NCBI RefSeq assembly: GCF_021917145.1
Contig: NC_061062.1
Location: forward strand, 6,043,847-6,107,846
From: Hypomesus transpacificus
Lineage: Eukaryota; Chordata; Actinopteri; Osmeriformes; Osmeridae
Direction of reading: 5' to 3'
Length of the DNA: 64,000 nucleotides
Both the position numbers and the translations under genes were made by a program. Of this stretch, positions 12,101 through 22,343 are shown in pieces. Numbering within the stretch: the first letter of the stretch is position 1; each line of letters opens with the position of its first letter. Under the pieces are notes generated by a model. The model was not told the origin of the DNA. It did no database searches and saw only the letters and a list, made by a program, of their open reading frames with translations.

Positions 12101-15100
12101 TTCCGCGAGACCATCCAGAACCTGTCGCGCATCATCCGGGAGAAGGACATCGAGATCGACGCCCTGACCCAGAAGTGCCAGACCCTGGTGAGCGTCCTCC
12201 AGGCCTCGGGGGGCGAGGCCGGCACTGGCTCGGGGGGCGTGAGCAGCAACCAGTTCGAGGAGCTCCTGCACGAGAGGGACACGCTCAAGCAGCAGGTGAA
12301 GAAGATGGAGGAGTGGAAGCAGCAGGTGATCACCACGGTGAAGAACATGCAGCACGAGTCGGCCCAGCTGCAGGAGGAGCTGCTCAAGCTGCAGGGCCAG
12401 GTGTCCGCCGACAGCGACTGCAGCTCCAAGCTCTCCGTCGACTACTCCCGCCTCGTCCAGAGCTACGAGCAGAAGGAGAGGAAGCTGGGGAGCCTGAGCC
12501 AGGAGCTGGCCCAGGTCCAGCAGACCATCAGCCAGCTCAGCACCACCAAGGCCGTCCTGCTGGGGAAGCTGGACTGCGTGTCGCCGGAGCCGCCCCTCGC
12601 CGACCAGTCCCCCGGGCCTTCCCCGGCGGCCGAGCAGGGGGCGGCGGCCGCGTTCGGCGAGACCCAGCAGCGCGAGCTGCAGTCGCTGCGGGCTCTGCTG
12701 GCCGAGAGGGAGTCGATGGTCAGGACGCTGCAGGAGAACAACCACCGCCTGTCGGACTCGGCGTCGGCGTCGGAGGGCGAGCAGCGGGGCCAGGCAGAGG
12801 AGGCGAGGCAGGCGAGGGAGCGCCTGGAGGCCCTGCAGCGGTCCGTCCGGGAGAAGGACCTGCTCATCAAGTCCAAGGGGGACCACCTGAGCCAGGTGAG
12901 CGAGGCGCTGAGGAACCGCGAGAGTGACAACGAGGTGCTGAAGCAGGCGGTCACCAACCTGAAGGAGCGCGCGCTGATCCTGGAGATGGACGGCCGGAAG
13001 CTGAAGGAGGAGAACGAGGCGGTGGCGGCGCGTTCGCGCGAGAAGGAGTCCGAGTTCCGGGCGCTGCAGGAGACCAACATGCAGGTGTCGCTCATGCTGA
13101 GGGAGAAGGAGTTTGAGCGCTCCGCCATGAGTGAGAAGACCGCTGCCATGGAGAAAATGCTGAAGGACAGAGATCAGGTCAGCGCTGCTCTGGAAGTAGC
13201 TTGAATGTTTTTTTTTCTCAAATTGTTTTCCCCGAATGTATAAGTATGTATGTATTCACTCTTAAAATGAATACATTACGTACATGATACGTACATCACA
13301 TTTGTATAAACGTTCGCCTTTGTAGTGGCTAATGGTCCCTGGTTTTCATGGTAGCCACTGAAATACTGCTCGAACTGTATACTTCTGGTCCCAGATGATC
13401 TTGTGCCCTTCCTATGTGCACTATTCCTACTACTCCCCACTATCTTATGACTCCTTTACTACCTGCACTGGTCCTCCGTCCCCCTGGCTGGACATGCCTG
13501 CTGAGTGTGTGATGTGACTGTCTCTCCCAGGGGAAGAGTGTGGAGCTGAACCAGCTGCTGAATGAGCTGCGCTCCATGCAGGAGCGGGCCGTGGCCTTCC
13601 AGCAGGAGAGAGACCAGCTGATGCTGGCGCTGAAGCAGAAACAGATGGAGACCACGGCGGTGCAGGCCGAGGTAGGGCCGGCGTAGTCGTCGCGCCTTAG
13701 ACTCCTTTGGACTATTATTTGCGCTTGACTATTTCTAGTCCTTTGGACTATTATTTGTTTATTGGTTGTTTTTAATTTGATATGTTTGATGCGGAGGGCA
13801 GATAACTGTAAATAAATCAAATTTTCTGACCTTTTTATAAATAATCAGCATTGCAGTGTCACACTTGTTCACATAAGTAACCTTCCTGTCCCTCACCCCC
13901 CCCCACACACACACACACACCACACACACACACACACCACCCACACACACACCACACTCACACACACCACACACACACACACACCACACACACACCACCC
14001 ACACACACAACACACCACCCACACACACCACTCACACCACACCACACACACACACCACCCACACACACACCACACTTACACACACAACACACCACCCACG
14101 CACACACACCACACATACACGCCACTCACACACACACAACACGCCACCCATATCCACACACAAACCACCCACACACACAGTTGCAGCGCATGAAGGACAA
14201 GGAGCAGCGTCTGAACCTGGAGCTGGAGCGTCTGCGGAGCCACCTGCTGGAGACGGAGGACTCGTACACGCGCGAGGCGTTGGCGGCCGAGGACCGCGAG
14301 GCAGAGCTGCGCCGGAGGGTGACCATGCTGGACGACAGGCTGGCCACCTCGTCCAGCGCCGTGGAGAACGCCAGGTACCTCCTGGTGCTCTGAGTCTCCT
14401 GTCTGTTCTGTACCTGGTGGTGGTTAGTCTGTGGACAATGTGGTGGGGGTTTTGGGTTGCGGTTTCTGCTGTGATACACCACTCTTTTTAATGCTACTAA
14501 AATGTGTAGAGATTCAAATCTCCTTAAAAAAAAAAAAAATTAAAAAAAACGTTTTCGTACCTTTTTTCCTAAGCAACTTACAAATGCATGTCATGATGTC
14601 TGACCTGTAACTGAACTTCTATCTATACAGTCAATCAATTAAACCTCCCCCTCTCCCTCCTCCCCCCCCCCCCCCCCCCCTCCTCCTCCCCCCCTCCCCC
14701 AGCCAGCAGGCCAGCCTGCAGGTGGAGTCCCTGCAGGAGCAGCTGAGTGGGGTGGTGAAGCAGAGAGACAAGGCCCTGCTCCAGCTCCACGCCTCCCAGG
14801 AGCAGGTCAACCAGTACGCAGTCTCCCTCTCCAACCTGCAGATGGTGCTAGAGCAGTTCCAGCAAGGCACGTTCACACCCCTCGCAGACACACCAGAACA
14901 AACGGCCACATGTATACTTTACACCGGTGTGCACCGTTAGCATGTAGCTTTGAATAAAGGTGTCTGCCGAACGAATGCAAGCAGAACACAAGCCCAATGT
15001 GTTTAACTTCCACGTGGTACGCCCAGCCCCATCCTCTACCACTGAGCTATACCCATCCCCACACCTGCACCGCGCACGGCTCCAGTGGAGGACCTTCATA

Positions 15101-15551
15101 TAGGAGCGTGTGGGTTTCATCCCTGGATGTTGGTGGCTGTCTGAGTGCGGTTCCAGGGCATGTGCTGACACCAAGCCCCGGCTTGCTGTCGTGTGTGCGT
15201 CCACAGAAGAGAAGGCCATGTACTCCTCCGAGCTGGAGAAGCACAGGAGGGAGAGGGACGAGTGGAGGAGGAAAGCCCTGCTGCTGGAGGACAAAGCTGC
15301 TGCTCTGCAGGTCTGCCGCCTACACACACACACACACACATCATACACACATTACACACACACTCACCTACACATCACACACATACACACACACTCACAT
15401 CATACACACATCCCACACACACACACACACTCACACTCACACACACCCGCATCATACACACATCCCACACACACACACACTCACACACACTCACATCATA
15501 CACACACTCACCTACACATCACACACATACACACTCACATCATACACACAT

Positions 15552-15595
<44 letters not shown>

Positions 15596-18500
15596 TCATA
15601 CACACACTCACCTACACGTCACACACAATATCACACACTCACGTACACATTACACACATCACACACACACTTACCCACACGTCACACACAATATCACACA
15701 CTCACCCACACAAGCACACGCACCCACGCACACACACCTCTTTAAACCAAGACTCCAGCTGTGTCATCAATCAGCATCATTCAACTCCCCTCAGTCATGG
15801 TGACGACACCACGCCTTATGTTCAGCACGTCTTATTTCTATACGCAACAACAAAGCATCGAAACACTGATCTCAGAGCAGCACAACGTGGGTCTGATGGT
15901 GGCTCCTCTCCGGTTCCCAGGTGACCCTAGACGAGGCCAACGCCGCTCTGGACTCGGCCTCGCGCCTCACCGACCAGCTGGACCTGAAGGAGGAGCAGCT
16001 GGAGGAGCTCAGGAAGCAAGGTGAGCAGAGGGGCTACCTTCTTCAGGATTTCCTTTCCAGAAGGTGTCCTCACAAGACTGTGGGACCACACACTGCCTCG
16101 GAGTGGTTAGCTGTTAAACTGTGTGCTGCTAACCATCTTGTCTTCACTCCTGTCTCAGTTTACTGAACCGAGTCCTGTATAGTTTCTGTGTCACCAGTGG
16201 TCTTAGCTTCATATTGGATTTTAAAACCATGCAGAACTTTGTTCAGCAGAGGAAAGGGAGCTGAGCTTTAATCCATCTCAGACTGCTCCACTGTAAAGGT
16301 GTGTGGTACGACCTCAGCTTCACACAAGACAGACAAGTTACAGTACCCAGATCAGAACTTCTCCTCCAAAAGGTGTCCTCACAAGACTTTAATGAAACAT
16401 TCATAAATGTCTCCTCAATTCAGTCTTTCATCGGCTGATTGATGTCTCGGTTCAAAGACTGGCTTTCCCCCCGCTGGCTGGCCTGAAGATGTTGTGGATG
16501 GTTGGCACATTTCTGCGATGCCTCGCTGTCATTCTCCTGACAGAACGTACATTTCATAGTCTGTGCTGACTACCAGGTGCTTGGTGAACAGCAGGTCTCT
16601 CCTGTGTTCCATTCTCAGTGTGCTCAAGCTTCAGCAGAGCAGGCTCCTTTCCAGAACCTTCTGAAGGCCCCTGGCATTCCTCTCGTGTTCAACACTCTCG
16701 TTTCTCATGTTCTTATCGGAGCTTAAACAACCACAAACAGAATAAATCAGTTTAAAACACCAAACCCCAGCACCCTTGAGGGAGATTTTCCCACGTATTA
16801 GTTCAGTTCTCCATTCGTCTGCTGTCGCCCTATCAGGAGCAGACGTGGGTTATTACATCAGGTGGAATTCTTGGACACGCTGGTAGTCGCCCCCCCCCCC
16901 CCCCCCCCCCACTGCTCTCTGCCACCCCAGACATCTGTTAGCGCATGTATTTGTTTGACTTACTGTACAAGGCCAGGGTCCAGTATATTGACCTACAGGA
17001 CTGGGTCCAGTATATTAACCTACAAGACTGGAGTCCAGTATATTAACCTACAGTACTGGGTCCAGTATATTTACCTACAGGACTGGGTCCAGTGCGAAGG
17101 TGCGGGGCCCTGAGACAAGCGTGTTGTTGTTGACGTGTTGTTGTTTTGCAGTGGACGTTCGTCAGGAGATGTTGGAGGAGGCCCAGACCAAGCTGATGAG
17201 CCTGCTGAACACTACAGAGGGAAAGGTGGATAAGTAAGTGGACCACCTGCAGCGAGAGCATCTGCTGGACTTACTCTGTGCAGTATTTATGTGTCGCTTC
17301 GAATACTTTTTCAAATATGGATTCATTTAGCACCTTTATCCAAAGGCATTCAAGGGGGGATTTGAACCTGTGGGGGATTTGAATCTGCAGCCAAATGCTG
17401 TAGCACTGAGCTATGCCGAGACCCTATTGACCTGACCGGAATCTATATTGATGTAACAGTATGAACAGTTGTTGTCTCTTCAGCCAATTATTCTTTTTGG
17501 GGTCCCGTTGAGTGACCCGCCTGTTGTGCGCCGTCTCCCCAGGGTCCTGATGCGCAACCTGTTCATGGGCTACTTCCACACGCCCAAGAACAAGCGAGCA
17601 GAGGTGCTGATGCTCATGGGGAGCGTGCTGGGCCTGGACCGGGACAAGGTCATCCAGGTGACGCCACGCGCTCTTTTTATCACCTCTTAGGTCCCTCTCT
17701 CTCCCTTTCGCTCTCTGTCTCTCAACCCTTTTGTTTTATACATGTTTGTCTTCAGTTGTTTCTTTTTCATGTTTGACCTTTGGCTGGCTCTCTCAGCGGT
17801 GGCAGCAGTGATGGAGCCAGTAAGGCCTCTGTACTGCCACAGTCCAGAAACGGTTTAGTCCATGTAATGTTAAGTGCACAGCTGATACGGTTGACTCTAT
17901 CCAAGCCAAGATGATTATGTTTCTTATCCTTCATAAATTTCAACCAGGTCATGTTTTCATTGGCCGCTCCTTGGTAGCTGACTGTAAGGGGTAGTGAGCT
18001 ACACTCATTCTGTAGAGATTGAGAATGACTTCCGAGGGTAGGTAAATAATACTGTATACTGTAGTTGGGTGATTATATTATGTAGTCTTGGCAGGGGGCA
18101 GTATAAGTGAATCATCCATGTCTTCATCGCTGACGTACTATAACCTTTCAACACGTAAGTTGTGAAGTTAACAGTAACCCCAGTGTAACCTCTTTAGACG
18201 CGCGCTCCTTCAAATCCTCAACAGCTGTTCCAGAATCTGGTTGTCATTGGGGCATTTTCCCTGCTGAAGCAGGGTTACAAAATATAGTCAAATACATTTC
18301 ACACTAGGATTGTTCCGTTCTACTTGATTTGTTAAATTGCTAATATGAACAGCTATGTTCAGTAAATAGTGTTCAGTAAATAGTGTTCAGTAAATATACA
18401 GTGTTCAGTAGATAGACAATGTTCTGTCTTAATACTGTTCAGTGGATAATCTGTGTCCAGTAGACAGTCGCTCGTACCTCCAGCTGCCCTTGAATCCAGT

Positions 18501-20290
18501 CTGGGCTCCACTAGCAGAGAAAGCATTTCCTCATCCAGCAGGCTCCCCTGGGACCCCATCCAGCTATGCAGAGCGGATTACCCAACAGTCCTAAAGCAAA
18601 ACAGACTGGAGGATGAGGGCTAGATGAAGACCCAGTTGTCATCACTGTTTTTTTCCACTTCCCCCCTCTTTTCTTCTCCTCTTCTTCATGCTTTTGAATT
18701 TTTCCGCTTGAGTAGTGTTTACAACTTGTAGCGTCTCTGGAGGCAGACCACGTATTCAGAGCAGGCCTCAGTAGAAGAGCAGGGGGTCAGTAAAAGAACA
18801 GGGCTCAGTAGGAGAGCAGGCCTCAGTAGAAGAGCAGGGCCCAGTAGATGAGCAGGGCTCAGTAGAAGAGCAGGGGGTCAGTAGAAGAGCAGGGCTCAGT
18901 AGAAGAGCAGGCCTCAGTAGAAGAGCAGGCGTCAGTAGAAGAGCAGGCCTCAGCAGAAGAGCAGGGCTCAGTAGAAGAGCAGGCCTCAGTAGAAGAGCAG
19001 GGGTCGGTAGAAGAGCAGGCCTCAGTAGAAGAGCAGACCTCAGTAGAAGAGCAGGCCTCAGTAGAAGAGCAGGGCTCAGTAGAAGAGCAGGCCTCAGTAG
19101 AAGAGCAGGCGTCAGTAGAAGTGCAGGCCTCAGCAGAAGAGCAGGGCTCAGTAGAAGAGCAGGCCTCGGTAGAAGAGCAGGGGTCGGTAGAAGAGCAGGC
19201 CTCAGTAGAAGAGCAGACCTCAGTAGAAGAGCAGGGCTCGGTAGAAGAGCAGGGCTCGGTAGAAGAGCAGGCCTCAGTAGAAGAGCAGGGCTCGGTAGAA
19301 GAGCAGACCTCAGTAGAAGAGCAGGGCTCATTAAAAGAGCAAGCCTCGGTAGAAGAGCAGGGTTCTTGGTGGAGAGCTGACCCAGTCTCTGTGTCTCCAG
19401 ATGCTGGATGAGGACGGCCGTCATGGGGTAACTGGCTGGGTGTCCAGCTGGCTGGGGGGCAGGGCAGTACAGAGTGTCCCAAACACCCCCCAGAGACCCA
19501 CCCAGGGTCAGGGCTTCAACTCGGTCAGTACACACACACAAACATGCATGCACGCACACACACACTCATACGCACGCATGCAGACACAGTCACACACATC
19601 ATCTTCCTGTCAATCTACAATCAACCCTGATTGAAACACACCCTGGGCACCTTTGTGTTGCAGTCTTTCTCAGAAATGTTTGTGAAGTTCCTGGAGGTGG
19701 AGTCCACCCCAGCCCTGCCCCCAGCCAGGCTGTCAGTCCACGACATCAAGCCCCTGAACCCCACTCCTCCAGGCAGAACCAGCAACTCCACCCCTCTGGG
19801 AGGTACTGGCACACTAACTCAGTCACTCAGGAAGCCTCTTCACCACCAAACCTGGGCCTTAAGCAAACGGTGTTAAATGCTTTGGTGTTTCCTAATTTGT
19901 CTTACCTGCTGTTATAGACCACATGGTTCAGTAGCCATAGTGCAAATTGTGAAGCAAATCAAATGCATATCATATTTACGTTCTCAGATGACCTGGCCCC
20001 GGTTGGGTGCCGAGGCTTCCACACAATGACCCCTTTGTCTCCTCATCTGACCTCTGACCCGTTTGCTCTCAGGAGGAATGGCAGCCGTCAGGAGAGCCGG
20101 GGAGTCCAACCCCTTCCTGGCCCCGCGGTCTGCTGCAGTACCCCTCCTCAGCAAGGGGGGCGCCGCCTCTGGGGGAGCAGGGGGCCACCTGCTCATGAAG
20201 CCCATCTCTGATGCCCTGCCCACCTTCACACCCGTGCCCGTGTCATCCGAAGCCAGCGGTGGCAACGTGCTCAAGGACTTACTCAAGTAG
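4723..20290 (+). CDS. trip11: GMAP-210 (thyroid receptor-interacting protein 11)
   Basis: Coding exons: 4723-4858, 5917-5993, 6155-6265, 6696-6986, 7510-7578, 7948-8113, 8434-8757, 9265-9305, 9448-9546, 9722-9910, 10172-13177, 13531-13671, 14181-14374, 14703-14866, 15207-15310, 15921-16020, 17152-17233, 17543-17657, 19401-19523, 19664-19802 and 20073-20290 (stop TAG). That is 5889 nt, 1962 aa, against about 1979 in human, with the same number of exons (21). Residues 1-38 ([17 protein letters not shown] onward) are the amphipathic lipid-packing-sensor motif that binds highly curved vesicles. Residues about 45-1750 are coiled coil. Around 1762-1805 ([23 protein letters not shown]) is the GRAB domain that binds Arf1-GTP at the cis-Golgi. 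The tail ([37 protein letters not shown]) is conserved. Role by family: asymmetric cis-Golgi tether, also needed for IFT20 sorting to cilia. The start is fixed by the ALPS motif. The intron after 14866 has a GC donor. Confidence 0.97.
5755..5892 (+). repeat. About 35-bp minisatellite, four copies, trip11 intron 1
   Basis: Tandem units containing GTAGCTGCTGGGCTG and TTTGATTGGTTTATTGTT. The array ends about 25 bp upstream of exon 2 (5917). Confidence 0.85.
6088..6133 (+). repeat. (CT)n microsatellite before trip11 exon 3
   Basis: Pure CT dinucleotide tract about 45 bp long, ending about 20 bp before the acceptor of the exon at 6155. Confidence 0.95.
6264..6554. mobile_element. Teleost repeat inserted at the trip11 exon 3 splice donor
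   Basis: Right at the end of exon 3 (6265) the sequence becomes TACATTTACATTTATTCATT, CAGCAGACGCTTTTATCCAA, AGCGACTTCC, a motif shared with repeat tails elsewhere in this window (e.g. about 9380 and 27250). About 250 bp of further repeat-like sequence follows. The splice donor GTACAT appears to consist of the first bases of the element. Confidence 0.6.
7010..7335 (+). repeat. 27-bp minisatellite, trip11 intron 4
   Basis: Nine to ten tandem copies of a 27-bp unit (CATTCCATAACATGGGAAAC plus ATGACTG) starting 23 bp after the exon 4 donor, followed by three copies of a related unit with GCATTACTCCCAACATAACA. Because 27 is divisible by three, the exon 4 reading frame stays open through the array to about 7340. 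Confidence 0.95.
8278..8385 (+). mobile_element. tRNA-derived SINE in trip11 intron 6
   Basis: Head AGCTCAGTGGTAGAGCATTT, B box GGTTCAAGTCC and tail CGCTTTGGATAAAAGCATCT. Immediately precedes exon 7 at 8434. Confidence 0.8.
8751..9165 (+). repeat. 16-bp minisatellite built on the exon 7 splice donor of trip11
   Basis: About 25 units of GTAGAGSTACAGGCAG (S = C or G), later copies with extra AGTTAG. The first unit begins exactly at the exon 7 donor (GCAG|GTAGAG), so each unit carries a CAG|GTAGAG donor-like core. Confidence 0.95.
10172..13177 (+). other. trip11: Giant central coiled-coil exon of trip11
   Basis: A single 3006-nt exon encoding 1002 residues with no stop, phase 0 at both ends, acceptor AG at 10170-10171 and donor GT at 13178. 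It encodes most of the rod, including conserved blocks such as [40 protein letters not shown] and [12 protein letters not shown]. It is rich in G/C at third codon positions, unlike the AT-rich introns around it. That composition is why long false reading frames run on the opposite strand here (e.g. 11750-12886). Confidence 0.95.
13898..14180 (+). repeat. CA-rich microsatellite ending at the trip11 exon 13 acceptor
   Basis: Long (CA)n with CACC interruptions. Its last ACACACAG is the acceptor of the exon at 14181, so the usual polypyrimidine tract is replaced by CA repeats. Confidence 0.9.
15318..15722 (+). repeat. Compound CA-rich repeat, trip11 intron 15
   Basis: Mixed arrays of CACACA, ACACATCAT and ACTCACCTACAC higher-order units starting just after the exon 15 donor (15311). 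Reading frames here (His-Thr runs) are artefacts. Confidence 0.9.
16975..17095 (+). repeat. 27-bp minisatellite, trip11 intron 16
   Basis: Five diverged copies of a GGTCCAGTATATTAACCTAC-type unit plus AGGACTG, ending about 55 bp before the exon at 17152. Confidence 0.85.
17305..17428 (-). mobile_element. SINE, reverse orientation, trip11 intron 17
   Basis: Starts with the reverse tail ATTCATTTAGCACCTTTATC, passes a reverse B-box (GGGATTTGAACCTG, GGATTTGAATCTGC) and ends with the reverse A-box region GCACTGAGCTATGCCGA. Confidence 0.7.
18763..19370 (+). repeat. 18-bp minisatellite, trip11 intron 18
   Basis: Roughly 33 copies of an 18-bp unit (GTAGAAGAGCAGGCCTCA and variants GGCTCA, GGGTCG, GACCTCA), ending about 30 bp before the exon at 19401. 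The unit length keeps frames open on both strands, producing spurious Ser/Val/Glu-Gln and Ser-Thr-Glu-type peptides. Confidence 0.95.
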
Positions 20291-21335
20291 TGACGAGATA
20301 GACGGATCTGGGGGTCCTGACTTGTCCATCCAGACATCTCGCCAAAACAATGGATCCCGATAAACACACACACACACCCTCTCTGTTTGGATTAGTTAAG
20401 TCTGAAGAGATTGAACTGAAAAACTGTTCGTTCCTTTGGAAATGGCTGTTGAACGCATATGGTGTTCTCTTAAAGGGGGGGGACTGTGTAAGGGTTCAGC
20501 AAAGTGTGGTAACATTACAGGTCTTAAATAAAGAGGATCTGCTGTTTTCCTGTATGCAACAGTGCAATAACTATCATCTCCTGTGTATGTGAAGGAGGCC
20601 TCTGAGTATGCTACAGAACCAGTGGTTATTTACAACCACAGAAGATTTTCAAATGTTATTTCTTTTTGTTTGGCATTTATTCCCTTATTTTATCCCTACT
20701 GTGTGATCTGGCATCTGACACAGGGTTGCCTGGTGCTGTCTGGAACCAGCCTCGCCTGCAGATTTATGTGCCTCTGTGCATCTGGTAAAATTATAGACAT
20801 TTCTGCTAAATCTTGGATTTTCCAGACAGCTAGACGGTAGTATGCCACATAGTGGGGTGATTATAGCTGTAATTATGGGTGTGGTTTGATCAGAGGACTT
20901 GGACTATAAAACTGCAGTTTAATGGCAGGACTATTATATAGTTATATATATATATATATGTAAATGGGTGATTTTTCATATTTATGGGGGCTTAGTGCCT
21001 AACGTTTTTGCTATTTGGAATAGTGTATGATTTGGTTTGTAAATGATGAATACAAATATATATTTACAAGTTGTAAAACTGCACATTGAAAGGTTTACAG
21101 ATTATGAAAGCTAGCCAACGGTGTAACATGACAAAAGACTGCAGAATGAATGTTACAGACGCTTCTCCATGTAGACAAAAATATGAAAAGGGGTCCCGGT
21201 TGTTCAGACTCTTGTTTAGAAGTGGTTAAAACAGATCTAATCACCTTAAACTGGAGGGTATTATGTAGAGTACGAGGCACTTTTGAGTATGTTGCTTTTC
21301 TGATGAAATAAAGATATCCCCCTACAACATGTCTG
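20291..21335 (+). other. trip11: trip11 3' UTR with alternative poly(A) signals
   Basis: AATAAA occurs at 20527-20532 and again at 21307-21312, giving short (about 250 nt) or long (about 1 kb) 3' UTRs. The region is AT-rich and contains no convincing exon. A short (TA)n tract sits near 20940-20960. Confidence 0.6.
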
Positions 21336-22343
21336 TCGCTTCAATTCAACCAGTTGTGTTCTGTGGTCATTTTCCCCCCCGTAATTTGTCTAATTTAGGA
21401 TCTGTATCTTAACGTAATTATGCAAATTACATCTTTATGGTCATTGGTTTGGTGTTCAATACATGTTTGTTCTTTACTGCTGTCAATTATTTTAGAAAGT
21501 CTTACTGTGGTTGTAATGCTTCCTTAAACTGAGTATCGGACACTGTTTTTAATGTAGCCTATGCTGCTTGAACTGATCAGAATTTCTTCACGGTCTCCCA
21601 TCGTAAAGACGAATGTGTCATTCTTACACAAGAACCGGAGCTCTCACAGTCATCATGACCCCCCTCCGACTACTCTGGGGTAGCTTTACGCGCGCCTCCG
21701 TTCGAGGGGGCTGTCTTTCCGTGATTGAATCCAGCTGTTGTCAAAGTGCTCGGGGGCCCCATTAATTTGCAACGCAAAGCAATCTGTACACCCGACGGAG
21801 AACGGAAAACATAGAACAGTTCGTTTTGAAAGACATTCCTTGTACAATTGGTCAATGTACCGAAGTTGCAGGTCGACGAGACAGCGGTTAATCAGAACCT
21901 GGTGTCGACTTTCGCGTAAAGGCGCATAGTCTGAGCTTGGGGAGCGCCACATGCGCACTGGCATATCCCGTTCGCTATAGTAGCCAGAAGATCAAGGGGA
22001 GTTTACGGGTCGCGAGAGTCCCTCTTTCGGGAGTGATCAAGAGAATACATAATGCTTTTGGACGTATGCGGTGTTAGGGTCTGGACTTACTCCAGGTCAG
22101 TACAATACGTTGCTTCCATAATTAGGTTGCTTCATCACTGAAGTGATTAAAGTTGAGTTTTCTTAGGAACTACAACTATGCGAGTTTTCTTATGACTTCA
22201 GTAGCCGTCCTATTCTGAATCTTTAAGATATCTCTAAACAGTGGAATCTTTTCACTATGGAGTGGAATGTTAGCTAATTTGTTTTTAAACTTGGTCAAAT
22301 CTTCGAATAGATTTTGTACTGAAACTTTGCTCCAATTTTCAGA
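21336..22343 (+). promoter_or_regulatory. fbln5: fbln5 upstream region and probable 5' UTR exon
   Basis: Gap between the trip11 poly(A) signal and the fbln5 start codon. A good splice donor, CTCCAG|GTCAGT with GT at 22096-22097, together with an acceptor TTTTCAG ending at 22342, implies that at least one 5' untranslated exon ends near 22095 and that the coding start lies in the next exon. The transcription start is not determined. Nothing else recognisable was seen. Confidence 0.5.

Noticed and set aside
10625-12886. Long minus-strand reading frames (up to 378 codons) opposite trip11
   Set aside because: They are shadows of the GC-rich coiled-coil exon on the + strand. The low-complexity Leu/Arg/Ser products have no family resemblance, and the + strand frame matches GMAP-210 throughout.
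18768-19565. Minus-strand 207-265 codon Ser-Thr-Glu or Leu-Pro-Ala repeat proteins
   Set aside because: Artefact of the 18-bp minisatellite in a trip11 intron.
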